In this document: piece by piece, positions 55,609 to 64,000 of the stretch
Layout: each line of letters opens with the position of its first letter
Position numbering within the stretch: position 1 is the stretch's first letter
Assembly (NCBI GenBank): GCA_028713915.1
Contig: JAQTNK010000005.1
Location: forward strand, 72,913 to 136,912
Reading direction: 5' to 3'
From: Rhodocyclaceae bacterium
GTDB taxonomy: Bacteria > Pseudomonadota > Gammaproteobacteria > Burkholderiales > Rhodocyclaceae
Length of the DNA: 64,000 nt
Program-made: the position numbers and the translations under genes
Notes under the pieces: generated by a model
Seen by the model: only the letters and a program-made list of their open reading frames with translations
Told to the model about the DNA's origin: nothing
Database searches by the model: none

Positions 55609-57500
55609 GCGCTGTTCTTTCCGCGCACCAGCGCATGCTTCTTCAGGTGGACCAGCAGCAAGGAAATCGCCGCCGGCGTCACGCCCTGCATGCGCGAAGC
55701 CTGGCCCAGGGTTTGCGGCCGATGTTGGGAAAGTCTCTGGCGGACCTCGATCGACAAGCCGCGCACCGTGGCGTAGTCGAGGTCGTCGGGAAGGCGCAAG
55801 GCTTCCGCGTCGCGCGCCTTGTCGACGTCCCCCTGCTGGCGCTCGATGTAGCCCGAGTACTTGGCCTGATTTTCCACCTGCGCGGCCACGGCGGGGTCGG
55901 CCGCGCCCTCACCGGCGCCGGGCAAGGACAGCAGCGAGCGGTAGCCGACCTCGGGACGGCGCAGCAGGTCGAACAGCCGGTACTCGCGCTCCATCGGCTT
56001 GCCGAGCACGCGCATCGCCTCCGACTCCGGAAGCAGGCGCGGATTGACCCAGGTCGATTTCAGCCGCTCGACCTCGCTGGCGATGGCGTCGCGCTTGCGG
56101 TTGAAGGCCTCCCAGCGCGCATCGTCGACCAGCCCGAGTTGGCGACCGATCTCGGTCAGGCGCAGGTCGGCGTTGTCTTCGCGCAGGCTCAGGCGGAATT
56201 CGGCGCGGCTGGTAAACATGCGATAGGGTTCCGAGACGCCGCGAGTAATCAGGTCGTCGACCAGCACGCCAAGGTAAGCCTGATCGCGGCGCGGGCTCCA
56301 GGGCTCTTCCCCGCGCACGCCGCGCGCGGCGTTGATGCCGGCGAGAAGCCCCTGCGCCGCCGCTTCCTCGTAGCCAGTCGTGCCGTTGATCTGGCCGGCA
56401 AAATAGAGCCCGCCGATGGCCTTGGTTTCCAGAGACGCTTTCAAGTAGCGCGGATCGAAGTAGTCGTATTCGATCGCATAACCGGGGCGCAGGATATGGG
56501 CGCTTTCCAGACCCCGGATCGAGCGCACCAGCGCCAGCTGCACGTCGAACGGCAGACTCGTCGACACCCCCTGCGGATAGATTTCGTGGGTGTCGAGGCC
56601 TTCGGGTTCCATGAACACCTGATGGCTGTCGCGGCCGGCGAACTTGTGGATCTTGTCTTCGATGGACGGGCAATAGCGCGGCCCGACGCCTTCGATGACG
56701 CCGGTGAACATCGGCGAGCGGTCGAGCCCGGCGCGAATGATGTCGTGAGTGCGGGCATTCGTATGCGTGATCCAGCACGGCACCTGGCGCGGGTGCTGTT
56801 CGGCGCGACCGAGGAAGGAAAACACAGGCACCGGGTCGTCGCCGGGCTGCCGCTCCATCACCGAGAAATCGATGCTGCGGCCGTCCAGGCGCGGCGGCGT
56901 GCCGGTCTTGAGGCGCCCCGCCGGCAGCTGGAGTTCGCGCAGACGCCCGGCCAGCGAGATCGACGGCGGGTCGCCGAAGCGGCCCGCGCGGTAGTTCTCC
57001 AGACCGACATGGACGAGGCCATTGAGGAAGGTGCCGGCCGTCAGCACCACGGCCGGCGCTTCGAAACGGATGCCAAGCTGCGTCACGACGCCGCTGACGC
57101 GCCCGCCTTCGAGCGTCAGGTCGTCGGCGGCCTGCTGAAACAGCGTCAGGTTCGGCTGGTTCTCCAGCCGCCTGCGGATCGCCTGGCGATAGAGCCCACG
57201 ATCGGCCTGGGCGCGCGTCGCCCGCACTGCCGGCCCTTTGGAGGCATTAAGGATGCGAAACTGGATTCCGGCTTCGTCGGTGGCCGCCGCCATGGCGCCG
57301 CCCAGGGCATCGACTTCGCGCACCAAATGGCCCTTGCCGATGCCGCCGATCGAGGGATTGCAGGACATCGCGCCGAGCGTCTCGATGTTGTGGGTCAGCA
57401 GCAGCGTGCGCGACCCGCTGCGCGCGGCGGCGAGCGCAGCCTCGGTGCCGGCATGGCCGCCGCCAATCACAATGACGTCAAAGCGTGCTGGGTATCTCAT
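55605..57500 (-). CDS. mnmG: tRNA U34 carboxymethylaminomethyl modification enzyme MnmG
   Basis: 631 residues, the full GidA length. FAD-binding [19 protein letters not shown] at the N terminus, [22 protein letters not shown], the conserved [26 protein letters not shown], and the C-terminal helical domain. With MnmE it modifies the wobble uridine of certain tRNAs. First gene of the leftward run mnmG-rsmG-parA-parB that precedes the atp operon. Confidence 0.98.
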   Translation of the reverse strand: MRYPARFDVIVIGGGHAGTEAALAAARSGSRTLLLTHNIETLGAMSCNPSIGGIGKGHLVREVDALGGAMAAATDEAGIQFRILNASKGPAVRATRAQADRGLYRQAIRRRLENQPNLTLFQQAADDLTLEGGRVSGVVTQLGIRFEAPAVVLTAGTFLNGLVHVGLENYRAGRFGDPPSISLAGRLRELQLPAGRLKTGTPPRLDGRSIDFSVMERQPGDDPVPVFSFLGRAEQHPRQVPCWITHTNARTHDIIRAGLDRSPMFTGVIEGVGPRYCPSIEDKIHKFAGRDSHQVFMEPEGLDTHEIYPQGVSTSLPFDVQLALVRSIRGLESAHILRPGYAIEYDYFDPRYLKASLETKAIGGLYFAGQINGTTGYEEAAAQGLLAGINAARGVRGEEPWSPRRDQAYLGVLVDDLITRGVSEPYRMFTSRAEFRLSLREDNADLRLTEIGRQLGLVDDARWEAFNRKRDAIASEVERLKSTWVNPRLLPESEAMRVLGKPMEREYRLFDLLRRPEVGYRSLLSLPGAGEGAADPAVAAQVENQAKYSGYIERQQGDVDKARDAEALRLPDDLDYATVRGLSIEVRQRLSQHRPQTLGQASRMQGVTPAAISLLLVHLKKHALVRGKNSA

Positions 57501-57644
57501 CGAAAGCGGGCTTCAGGGAAGGCTGGCGCCGGGCGGCCGGGCGTCGCGCCGAAACCAAGAACATGTGGGAATGAGCATCGACAGGCGGCACGAAAAGAGG
57601 CGCAATCATACGCCTGTCGCCGATGAATTTGAACGCACGGCGAT

Positions 57645-57660
57645 GGTTTCACGTGAAACA
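57645..57660. promoter_or_regulatory. parS centromere site 1
   Basis: GGTTTCACGTGAAACA matches the bacterial parS consensus TGTTTCACGTGAAACA at 15 of 16 positions, with a 14-base perfect palindromic core. It lies between mnmG and livF, about 3.4 kb from parB. Confidence 0.9.
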
Positions 57661-57680
57661 AGGGCCGGCAGCCGCCCGCT

Positions 57681-57696
57681 TGTTTCACGTGAAACA
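57681..57696. promoter_or_regulatory. parS centromere site 2
   Basis: TGTTTCACGTGAAACA is an exact parS consensus, extendable to an 18-base palindrome. It starts 36 bases after the first site. It directly abuts the stop codon of livF at 57698. Confidence 0.95.
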
Positions 57697-57697
57697 A

Positions 57698-58438
57698 TCA
57701 ATGCCGGCCGCCGAGCCCGAGGTAGCTCTCGATGACTTTCGGGTTGTCCTCGAGCTCGTCGCTCGGTCCTTCGAGCGCCACTTCACCCATCTCCAGGACG
57801 TAGCCGTAATCGGCGATGTGCAGCGCGGCGCGGGCGTTCTGCTCGACCAGCAGGATCGCCACGCCGGTGTTCCTGAGGGCGGCGATGATGTGGAAGATTT
57901 CGCGCACGATCAGCGGCGCCAGCCCAAGGCTGGGCTCGTCGAGCATCAGCAGCTTAGGCTTCGCCATCAGCGCCCGCCCCACGGCCAGCATCTGCCGCTC
58001 GCCGCCGGACAGCGTGCTGGCCAGCTGGCTGCGCCGCTCCTTGAGGCGGGGAAAGGTTTCGAACACCAGCTCCATCGTCGCGCGCTCGTCGCGGAATCCC
58101 AGGCGATGGCGCATGAACGCGCCGAGCAGCAAATTATCCTCGACGCTCATTTCGCCGAACAGTTCGCGCTTTTCCGGCACCAGGTTGGCGCCCAGCCCGA
58201 CCATTTGCTCGACTTCGACCGCGCCCTGGGCGGCACCCAGAAATTCCACCTCGCCGCGGCTGCGCGGCACCAGTCCCATGATCGCCCCCAGCATGGTCGT
58301 CTTGCCGGCGCCGTTCGGGCCGATCACCGTGACGATCTGCCCGGCCTGCACCTTGACCGACACATGATGCAGCGCTTCGACCTTGCCGTAGGACACGCAA
58401 AGATCGGTGACATCGAGGATCGGCTTTGTCAGCCCCAT
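57698..58438 (-). CDS. livF: Branched-chain amino-acid type ABC transporter ATPase LivF
   Basis: 246 residues. Walker A GPNGAGKTT, signature LSGGERQMLAVGRAL, Walker B LLMLDEPSLGLAP. Second ATPase of a HAAT-type importer. The start overlaps the stop of the LivM-LivG fusion by 1 base (TGATG). Substrate may be branched-chain amino acids or another amide or aromatic acid, as these transporters are diverse in this group. Confidence 0.93.
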   Translation of the reverse strand: MGLTKPILDVTDLCVSYGKVEALHHVSVKVQAGQIVTVIGPNGAGKTTMLGAIMGLVPRSRGEVEFLGAAQGAVEVEQMVGLGANLVPEKRELFGEMSVEDNLLLGAFMRHRLGFRDERATMELVFETFPRLKERRSQLASTLSGGERQMLAVGRALMAKPKLLMLDEPSLGLAPLIVREIFHIIAALRNTGVAILLVEQNARAALHIADYGYVLEMGEVALEGPSDELEDNPKVIESYLGLGGRH

Positions 58439-60225
58439 CACTCCACCCCGCCCAGATAAGCCTCGACCACGGCCGGGTCGTTCTGCACGTCCTCGGGCAG
58501 ACCTTCGGCGATCTTCTTGCCGAATTCCATGACGACGACGCGGTCGGCCAGCCCCATGACGAAATCCATGTCGTGCTCGACCAGCAGGATCCCCATGCCC
58601 TCCCCCCGCAGCTTGCGCAGCAGTTCCGCCAGCGCCTGCTTTTCCAGGTAGCGCAGCCCGGCCGCCGGCTCGTCGAGCAGCAGCAAGCATGGATCGCTGG
58701 CCAATGCCCGGGCGATTTCGACGATGCGCTGCTTGCCCAACGCCAGCGACCCGGCCTGTTCGAACATGTACTCGCCCAGGCCGACGCGCTCGATCTGGCG
58801 CGCCGCCTCGGCGAGCAAGCGCGCCTCCTCGGCGCGCTCCGCCCGCAGCGCCGCGGCGATCACCCCGCGGTGGCCGCGCAGATGGGCGCCGATGGCGACG
58901 TTCTCGAGCACGCTCATCGTCGGCAGCAGGCGCACGTGCTGGAAGGTCCGGCTCATGCCGCGTCGGGCGATCTGCCGCGAGGCCAGCGCGTCGACGCGTT
59001 CGCCGCCGAAGCGCACTGCGCCGGAGGTCGGCGGCGAAACGCCCGAGACCAGGTTGAACATGGTGCTCTTGCCGGCGCCGTTGGGGCCGATCAGCGCCAT
59101 GATTTCGCCGGCCTTGACGGTAAGATTCATTTGATCGTTGGCGACGAGGCCGCCGAAGCGCTTCACCACATCGACGACTTCCAGCAACACGCCGCCCGGC
59201 TGCCGTGCCGGCGCGCGCGCCAACGCTGCCGCCGCCGGCACCGCGCGCCGCGTGGCGTCGGCCGGCACCAGCTTGGCCAGCAAGGGCCAGAGGCCGTCGC
59301 GCGCCCGATGCAGCACGAAGATCATCAACAGGCCGAAGACGATGACCTCGAAGTTGCCCGACGTGCCGAGGATCTGCGGCAACCAATCCTGCAGCCACTG
59401 CTTGAGGAGCGTGATCAGCCCCGCGCCGACCACCGCGCCCCAGACGTGCGCGGCGCCGCCGATGACCGCCATGAACAAGTACTCGATGCCGATGTGGAGC
59501 CCGAAAGGCGTCGGATTGACGAAGCGCTGCAAGTGCGCGTAGAGCCAGCCGGAAATGCAGGCGTACAGCGCGGCGATCACGAACACGACCATTTTCAACC
59601 GCGCCGTATCGACGCCCATGGCCTCGGCCATCACCGTGCCGCCCTTGAGCGCCCGGATCGCCCGTCCCACGCGCGAGTCCAGCAGATTGCGCGTGACCCA
59701 GATCGCCGCCAGCAGCACCACCCAGATCAGGTAATAGAAGTGATGCGCGTCCTGCAGCTCGAAAGCGAAAAGCTTGAGCGGCGGAATGCCGCTGATGCCG
59801 GTATAGCCGCCGAGGAAGCTCAGGTTGCCGAACAGGAAATACAGCGAAATGCCCCAGGCGATGGTGCCCAGCGGCAGATAATGGCCGGAGAGCCGCAGGG
59901 TCACCGCGCCGAGAAACCAGGCCACCAGCGTCGTCAGCGCCAGGCCGGCGAGCAAGGCCAGCCACGGCGAGCTGCCGAACAAGGCGAGGCCGGCCGGCAG
60001 ATCCGGGGTCGTCGTCAGATAGGCGGTCGTATAGGCGCCGAGCCCGACGAAAGCCGCCTGGCCGAACGACGTGAGGCCGCCGACGCCCGTCAGCAGGACC
60101 AGTCCCAGCGCGACCAGGGCGTACAGCCCGATGTAGTTGAGCAGCGTCACATAGAATTCAGGCAACACGACGGGCCCGACAGCCAGGAACGCCAGAAAAC
60201 CGATAAAGACGATACGGGAGCCCAC
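58438..60225 (-). CDS. LivM-LivG fusion: permease plus ATPase
   Basis: 595 residues in one frame. Residues 1-325 are a LivM permease ([53 protein letters not shown]). After an Ala/Arg/Pro-rich linker (about 326-348), residues 349-595 are a LivG ATPase ([44 protein letters not shown]). The signature motif starts LALGK instead of LSYG/LSGG, common in LivG. The two genes are usually separate in E. coli; fusion fixes their stoichiometry. It starts right after the livH stop. Confidence 0.93.
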   Translation of the reverse strand: MGSRIVFIGFLAFLAVGPVVLPEFYVTLLNYIGLYALVALGLVLLTGVGGLTSFGQAAFVGLGAYTTAYLTTTPDLPAGLALFGSSPWLALLAGLALTTLVAWFLGAVTLRLSGHYLPLGTIAWGISLYFLFGNLSFLGGYTGISGIPPLKLFAFELQDAHHFYYLIWVVLLAAIWVTRNLLDSRVGRAIRALKGGTVMAEAMGVDTARLKMVVFVIAALYACISGWLYAHLQRFVNPTPFGLHIGIEYLFMAVIGGAAHVWGAVVGAGLITLLKQWLQDWLPQILGTSGNFEVIVFGLLMIFVLHRARDGLWPLLAKLVPADATRRAVPAAAALARAPARQPGGVLLEVVDVVKRFGGLVANDQMNLTVKAGEIMALIGPNGAGKSTMFNLVSGVSPPTSGAVRFGGERVDALASRQIARRGMSRTFQHVRLLPTMSVLENVAIGAHLRGHRGVIAAALRAERAEEARLLAEAARQIERVGLGEYMFEQAGSLALGKQRIVEIARALASDPCLLLLDEPAAGLRYLEKQALAELLRKLRGEGMGILLVEHDMDFVMGLADRVVVMEFGKKIAEGLPEDVQNDPAVVEAYLGGVE

Positions 60226-61263
60226 TTACTCGTCCTCTTCGATATGCCGCGTGGTCAGCGAACGCCATACCAGCACCGGAATGATCAGCGTGAACACGAT
60301 GACCTCCTTGAAGGCGGACGCCCAGAACGAGGAGAAGGATTCGAGCAGTCCGACCAGGATCGCTCCCGCCGCCGCCACCGGATAGCTCGCCATGCCGCCG
60401 ATGATGGCGGCGACGAAGCCCTTCAGGCCGATGAGGAAGCCCGTGTCGTAATAGACGGTGGTGATCGGCGCGATGAGAATGCCCGAGAGCGCACCGATGG
60501 CCACGGCCAGCAGGAAGGAGAGCTTGCCTGCCATGGTCGTCGAAATGCCCATCAGGCCGGCGCCGGTGCGGTTGATGGCGGTCGCCCGAAGGGCCTTGCC
60601 GTAGAGCGTGCGTTCAAAGAAGAAATAGAGCACGGCGATCAGGACGAGGCTCGCCGCCAGCACCCATAGCGTCTGGCCATTCACCGTGATGTCCCCGAGC
60701 GCGAAGCTGGCCTCGGAGAAAGGCGTCGTGCGCGAACCTTCGGCGCCGAAGAACAGCAGGCCGAGGCCCACCAGCGTCAGATGCACGGCCACCGAAACGA
60801 TCAGCAGCACCAGCACGGTCGCCTCCGCCAGCGGCTGGTAGGCGAGGCGGTAGATCATCGGTCCCAAGGGAACGACGATCGCCAGGGCGCCCACCACCTG
60901 CAAGACGAGCGGCCAATCCTGCGGGCTATCGCAATAGACGACCGCCGCCGTCAGCAGCGGATACGCGAGGTTCCAGAAGGCGATGTGGGCCATGCGGTGG
61001 CGCCGCTGCGTCCGCCACGCCGTGACGCCGTCGATGACGGCGACGAGGGCGCCCAGGCCCACCAGCAGCCAGAGCGTTCCCGGCGCCTTGCCGGCCTGGA
61101 AGCTCGCCAGCGTCAACGCGCCGAAGGCGACGAACTCGCCCTGCGGAATGAAAATGACGCGCGTGACCGTGAATACCAGCACCAGCGCCAGCGCCAGGAG
61201 CGCATAAATGGCGCCATTGACGATGCCGTCCTGGCCGAGCAACAAAGCGATCTGCAAATCCAT
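60226..61263 (-). CDS. livH: ABC transporter permease LivH
   Basis: 345 residues, polytopic. HAAT permease motifs [37 protein letters not shown] and [24 protein letters not shown]. Residues 70-115 are an extended loop with [11 protein letters not shown], longer than in E. coli LivH. It follows livK across a 63-base gap with a strong hairpin. Confidence 0.92.
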   Translation of the reverse strand: MDLQIALLLGQDGIVNGAIYALLALALVLVFTVTRVIFIPQGEFVAFGALTLASFQAGKAPGTLWLLVGLGALVAVIDGVTAWRTQRRHRMAHIAFWNLAYPLLTAAVVYCDSPQDWPLVLQVVGALAIVVPLGPMIYRLAYQPLAEATVLVLLIVSVAVHLTLVGLGLLFFGAEGSRTTPFSEASFALGDITVNGQTLWVLAASLVLIAVLYFFFERTLYGKALRATAINRTGAGLMGISTTMAGKLSFLLAVAIGALSGILIAPITTVYYDTGFLIGLKGFVAAIIGGMASYPVAAAGAILVGLLESFSSFWASAFKEVIVFTLIIPVLVWRSLTTRHIEEDE

Positions 61264-61284
61264 AGGTCGGGCGTTCTGATAACG

Positions 61285-61310
61285 ACAAGGGCGCCCGCGG
61301 GCGCCCTTGT
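61285..61310. terminator. Intercistronic 26-base palindrome between livK and livH
   Basis: A perfect inverted repeat with 13-base arms (ACAAGGGCGCCCG and its complement) and no loop base between them. On the minus strand it follows the livK stop by 16 bases. No T run follows, so it is more likely an attenuator or an mRNA-stabilising hairpin, giving more binding protein than permease, than a full terminator. Confidence 0.7.
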
Positions 61311-61326
61311 ACCGGGTTGATTGCCG

Positions 61327-62472
61327 CTACTGCTGCAGCTTCCAGGCGCCGTTCTCGATCTTGACCATGACGCGGGCGCGCTGATCGAAACCGAGGTGAT
61401 CCGTCGGCGACATGTTCACGATGCCTTGCGACAGCGTCACGTTCCGCAGGCCCTCGAGCGCATCGCGCAAGGCGAGGCGAAATTCCTTGCTGCCGGGCTG
61501 CGCCTTCTTCAGCGCCGTCGGCACGGCATTGGCCAACAGCAAGCCGGCATCCCAGGCGTGCGCGCCGAAGGTCGATGTCGCGCCCTTGCCGTGGGCGGCT
61601 TCGTAGCGGCCGACGTAGTCCAGCGCCACTTTCTTGATCGGGTTGCCGGCCGGCAATTGCGCCGCTACCAGCACCGGCCCCGCCGGCAGGAAGGTGCCTT
61701 CGACGCTCTTGCCGCCGACGCGCAAAAAGTCGTTGTTGGCGACGCCGTGGGTCTGGTAATACTTGCCCTTGTAGCCGCGCTCGACCAGCGCCACCTGCGG
61801 CAGCGCCGCCGGCGTACCGGAACCGGCGATCAACACCGCATCGGGCTTGGCGGCGAGAATCTTCAGCACCTGGCCGGTCACCGAGGTATCGGCGCGGTTG
61901 AAGCGCTCGTTGGCGACGATCTGCAGCTTCCTGGCCTCGGCCACTTTGGCGAACTCCTGGTACCAGCCTTCGCCGTAGGCGTCGGCAAAGCCGATGAAGG
62001 CCACCGTCTTGACGCCGTGCGCCGTCATATGCTCAACGATGGCGGTGGACATCTGGATGTCGTTCTGCGGCGTCTTGAAGATCCACTTCACGCGCGGGTT
62101 GGCGGGATCGACGATGCGCGCCGATGCCGCCATCGAGATCATCGGCGTCTCCGCTTCGGCGGCGACGTCGATCATGGCCAGCGAGTTGGGCGTGATCGTC
62201 GAGCCGACGACGACGTCGACCTTGTCTTCGGTGATCAGTTTGCGAATGTCCTTGACGGCGGTCGTCGTATCGGACGCATCGTCGAGGATGATGTAGTTGA
62301 TCTTCTGCCCGCCGATGGTCGTCGGCATCAGGGCAAACGTGTTCTTTTCCGGGATGCCCAGCGACGCCGCCGGCCCCGTCGCCGAGACGATGACACCGAC
62401 ATTGATATCCGCCTGGGCCAGCGCCGCAAATGCGGATGCCATCAGCCCGACGACAAGGGACCTGACTTTCAT
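61327..62472 (-). CDS. livK: Branched-chain amino-acid type periplasmic binding protein LivK
   Basis: 381 residues from the ATG at 62472, preceded by a strong GAGGAGGAAT ribosome site; an in-frame ATG 30 bases upstream is disfavoured. Signal peptide 1-22 (ending ALAQA). Mature type I periplasmic binding fold (DINVGVIVSATGPAASLGIPEKNTFAL, VVVGSTITPNSLAMIDVAAEAETPMISMAASARI, FADAYGEGWYQEF). The pocket residues are those of the HAAT group; the exact ligand is unknown. Confidence 0.92.
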   Translation of the reverse strand: MKVRSLVVGLMASAFAALAQADINVGVIVSATGPAASLGIPEKNTFALMPTTIGGQKINYIILDDASDTTTAVKDIRKLITEDKVDVVVGSTITPNSLAMIDVAAEAETPMISMAASARIVDPANPRVKWIFKTPQNDIQMSTAIVEHMTAHGVKTVAFIGFADAYGEGWYQEFAKVAEARKLQIVANERFNRADTSVTGQVLKILAAKPDAVLIAGSGTPAALPQVALVERGYKGKYYQTHGVANNDFLRVGGKSVEGTFLPAGPVLVAAQLPAGNPIKKVALDYVGRYEAAHGKGATSTFGAHAWDAGLLLANAVPTALKKAQPGSKEFRLALRDALEGLRNVTLSQGIVNMSPTDHLGFDQRARVMVKIENGAWKLQQ

Positions 62473-62585
62473 GCTATTCCTCCTCATGGATTTTGCGGCC
62501 ATGCTGCTCGGTGTGAACCGGTTGAATTTCTCATGGATGAACCATGCATTTTCTCAACTGCGCTGGCGCGTCTGCCGGCGGCCAG

Positions 62586-63362
62586 CTACTTTACCATCGT
62601 TATATAAGTATCGTAGCCGAATTTGGCGATCAGCAGCCCGGTGGCCGCCAGGAACACGCCGCGGACGAAGCCGCTGCCGCGCCGGATCGCCAAATGGGCG
62701 CCGACGTTGGCGCCGGCGACGTTGAACGCCGCCATCGACAACGCCAAACCCCACAGGACATGGCCGCTCGGCGCGAAATACGCGAGCGCGGCGAGATTGG
62801 TGCCGCCATTGACGACCTTGGCGGCGGCGGAAGCGCGCAGGAAGTCCAGCCCAAACCAGCGCACGAAGGCAAAGATTAGGAAACTTCCCATCCCCGGGCC
62901 GAAAAATCCATCATAGAAACCGAGCCCCGCACCGACCAGCAGCACCGCCCCCAAGCCGCGCCGCGGCGCCGCGGCGGGCGCGACGCCGAAGTTCGGCCGC
63001 AGCGCCGTATACGCGGCCACCACGACCAGCAGCGCCAGAATCAGCGGCCGCACGATGTCCTTCGGCAGCCAGGCCACCGTCGCCGCGCCGGCGAACGAAA
63101 AAACGAAGGCGGCGCCCGCCGCCGGCAAGGCGATCGACCAGGGAATCGGCACGCGCCGGGCATAGCGCCAGGCGGCATTCGCCGTGCCGAAGACGGACGA
63201 TCCCTTGTTGGTGCCGAAGACGGTGGCAGGCATCTCCAGGGGCAAGGCCGAAAACAAGGCCGGCACCTGGATCAATCCGCCGCCACCGGCGACGGCATCG
63301 ACCAGCCCGGCGCCGAAGGCCGCCAGCAGGAGGGCAGCGAATTCCCAGGTCGGCGCGATCAC
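62586..63362 (-). CDS. TSUP family permease (TauE/SafE)
   Basis: 258 residues with about eight hydrophobic helices. The repeats AGLVDAVAGGGGLIQVPALF near residues 19-38 and GFYDGFFGPGMGSFLIFAFV near 148-167 are the duplicated TSUP signature. Members export sulfite, sulfoacetate or related organic anions. No sulfur-metabolism gene is nearby, so the substrate is open. Confidence 0.9.
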   Translation of the reverse strand: MIAPTWEFAALLLAAFGAGLVDAVAGGGGLIQVPALFSALPLEMPATVFGTNKGSSVFGTANAAWRYARRVPIPWSIALPAAGAAFVFSFAGAATVAWLPKDIVRPLILALLVVVAAYTALRPNFGVAPAAAPRRGLGAVLLVGAGLGFYDGFFGPGMGSFLIFAFVRWFGLDFLRASAAAKVVNGGTNLAALAYFAPSGHVLWGLALSMAAFNVAGANVGAHLAIRRGSGFVRGVFLAATGLLIAKFGYDTYITMVK

Positions 63363-63452
63363 GTGTCCTCCCTGCGCGGCGCCGCCATCCGCTTCGCGAT
63401 GCCAGGCCGCCCGGCGGCGCGAACCGCGCGCATACGGCCGCTCACCGCGGGC

Positions 63453-63989
63453 TTAGGCCTTGCGGCAATCGCCCGCGCACAGCGCCGGGGTGCCGCACAA
63501 CTTGATCAAGCGGCAGACCTGCGGCGCGCAGTTGCCGACCGTAACGCCGTGGCGCTCGTTGAACTGGAGCAGCATGCCGATGCCCGAGGAATCGAGTGCG
63601 CTCGCCGCGCCCATGTCGAAGCGCCTGGCGCCGGCGGCGATGGCCCAGCCGATTGGGTGGCGGGCGTTCAGCGTCACGCTTCCGCACAAGCGCGCCTTGC
63701 CGTCTTGCGGCAACGACACGGAGACGCTGTCAAGTTCGCCGCCGAGCATCTCGAACAGCGGATTGCCGTCGAGACTGATGCCTATGTCATAGCCGCCGCG
63801 GCTCGCCGCGACCGTGCCCGAGAGCGTCAATACCTTGTCTTGCCGCGGTATCGCCACGGTCACCATGGCTCCCGGCGCAATGCCCATGCGCCGCGCGGTG
63901 CGCAGGCCCAGGCCGGCTTTCGAGAGATCGGCGATCGCGCCGGACGCGACGCCGAACCGCTGCCGGCCCCAGACGAGTTCGGCGCGCAT
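63453..63989 (-). CDS. PilZ-STAS two-domain protein, possibly cut by the window edge
   Basis: 178 residues from the first in-window ATG (63989), but the frame stays open to 64000, and the Arg-rich c-di-GMP motif expected at a PilZ N terminus may lie outside. Residues 1-80 are PilZ-like (IADLSKAGLGLRTARRMGIAPG, GYDIGISL). Residues 85-178 are a STAS-like domain (GARRFDMGAASALDSSGIGMLLQF), with the SSG motif at the position where anti-anti-sigma proteins are phosphorylated. Five cysteines occur in the last 80 residues (NCAPQVCRLIKLCGTPALCAGDC). This suggests a link between c-di-GMP and a partner switch. Confidence 0.75.
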   Translation of the reverse strand: MRAELVWGRQRFGVASGAIADLSKAGLGLRTARRMGIAPGAMVTVAIPRQDKVLTLSGTVAASRGGYDIGISLDGNPLFEMLGGELDSVSVSLPQDGKARLCGSVTLNARHPIGWAIAAGARRFDMGAASALDSSGIGMLLQFNERHGVTVGNCAPQVCRLIKLCGTPALCAGDCRKA

Positions 63990-64000
63990 CGGGCGCGTCA

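Overview
The window looks like a chromosomal segment of a GC-rich betaproteobacterium, most likely Rhodocyclales or a close relative (for example the Sterolibacteriaceae/Sulfuritalea area). Evidence is the gene order mnmG-rsmG-parA-parB-atpIBEFHAGDC, the torF porin-glnK-amtB cluster next to ubiK, the proteobacterial-type gshA-gshB pair beside a PTS EIIA-HPr-EI set, a very large DUF3683-type FAD/Fe-S oxidoreductase, and a LivM-LivG fusion. The assignment rests on gene content only. I see no tRNA, rRNA, CRISPR array, transposase, integrase or phage gene; this is core chromosome with a few accessory blocks.

Layout. 1-70: start of a cytochrome b561 gene. 246-3679: ubiK, then a nitrogen-regulated unit (porin, PII protein, ammonium channel) with an exact NtrC palindrome, a sigma-54 promoter and a strong terminator. 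3715-10061: plsB, then a leftward ABC-F/thrH/purU/membrane-protein unit. 10108-18432: the most interesting block. A periplasmic binding protein, a histidine kinase and a sigma-54 response regulator (an AioXSR-like three-component set) are read leftward. Facing them is an operon for a Cyc2-like outer-membrane cytochrome-porin, a diheme cytochrome c4-like protein and two YceI proteins. The 669-base gap between them carries repeated GTTACC-N4-GGTAAC palindromes and divergent sigma-54 promoters. 18587-25619: a solitary adenine methyltransferase, gshA, gshB, apbE, a 61-residue membrane protein and a regulatory-type PTS. 25781-35305: the DUF3683 oxidoreductase, a membrane coiled-coil protein, a GGDEF-EAL protein, a HIT protein and an unassigned 539-residue protein. 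35327-37389: phoR-phoB with a PHO box. 37450-40132: a DUF971 gene, ubiE, a Tim44-like gene and ubiJ. 40102-46401: a TetR-controlled RND efflux operon. 46417-57696: the complete ATP synthase operon, parBA, rsmG and mnmG, with two parS sites. 57698-62472: a branched-chain amino-acid type ABC transporter. 62586-64000: a TSUP permease and a PilZ-STAS protein cut by the window edge.

How it works together. Several blocks are self-contained regulatory circuits that can be read from DNA alone: NtrC/sigma-54 for ammonium uptake, PhoB autoregulation, TetR for efflux, and the AioXSR-like circuit for the cytochrome operon. The last is the best candidate for an undescribed system. It has the architecture of an outer-membrane-to-periplasm electron conduit, switched on by a periplasmic ligand sensor. 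The sensor has no cysteine, so it is unlikely to bind arsenite the way AioX does, and there is no arsenite oxidase in the window.
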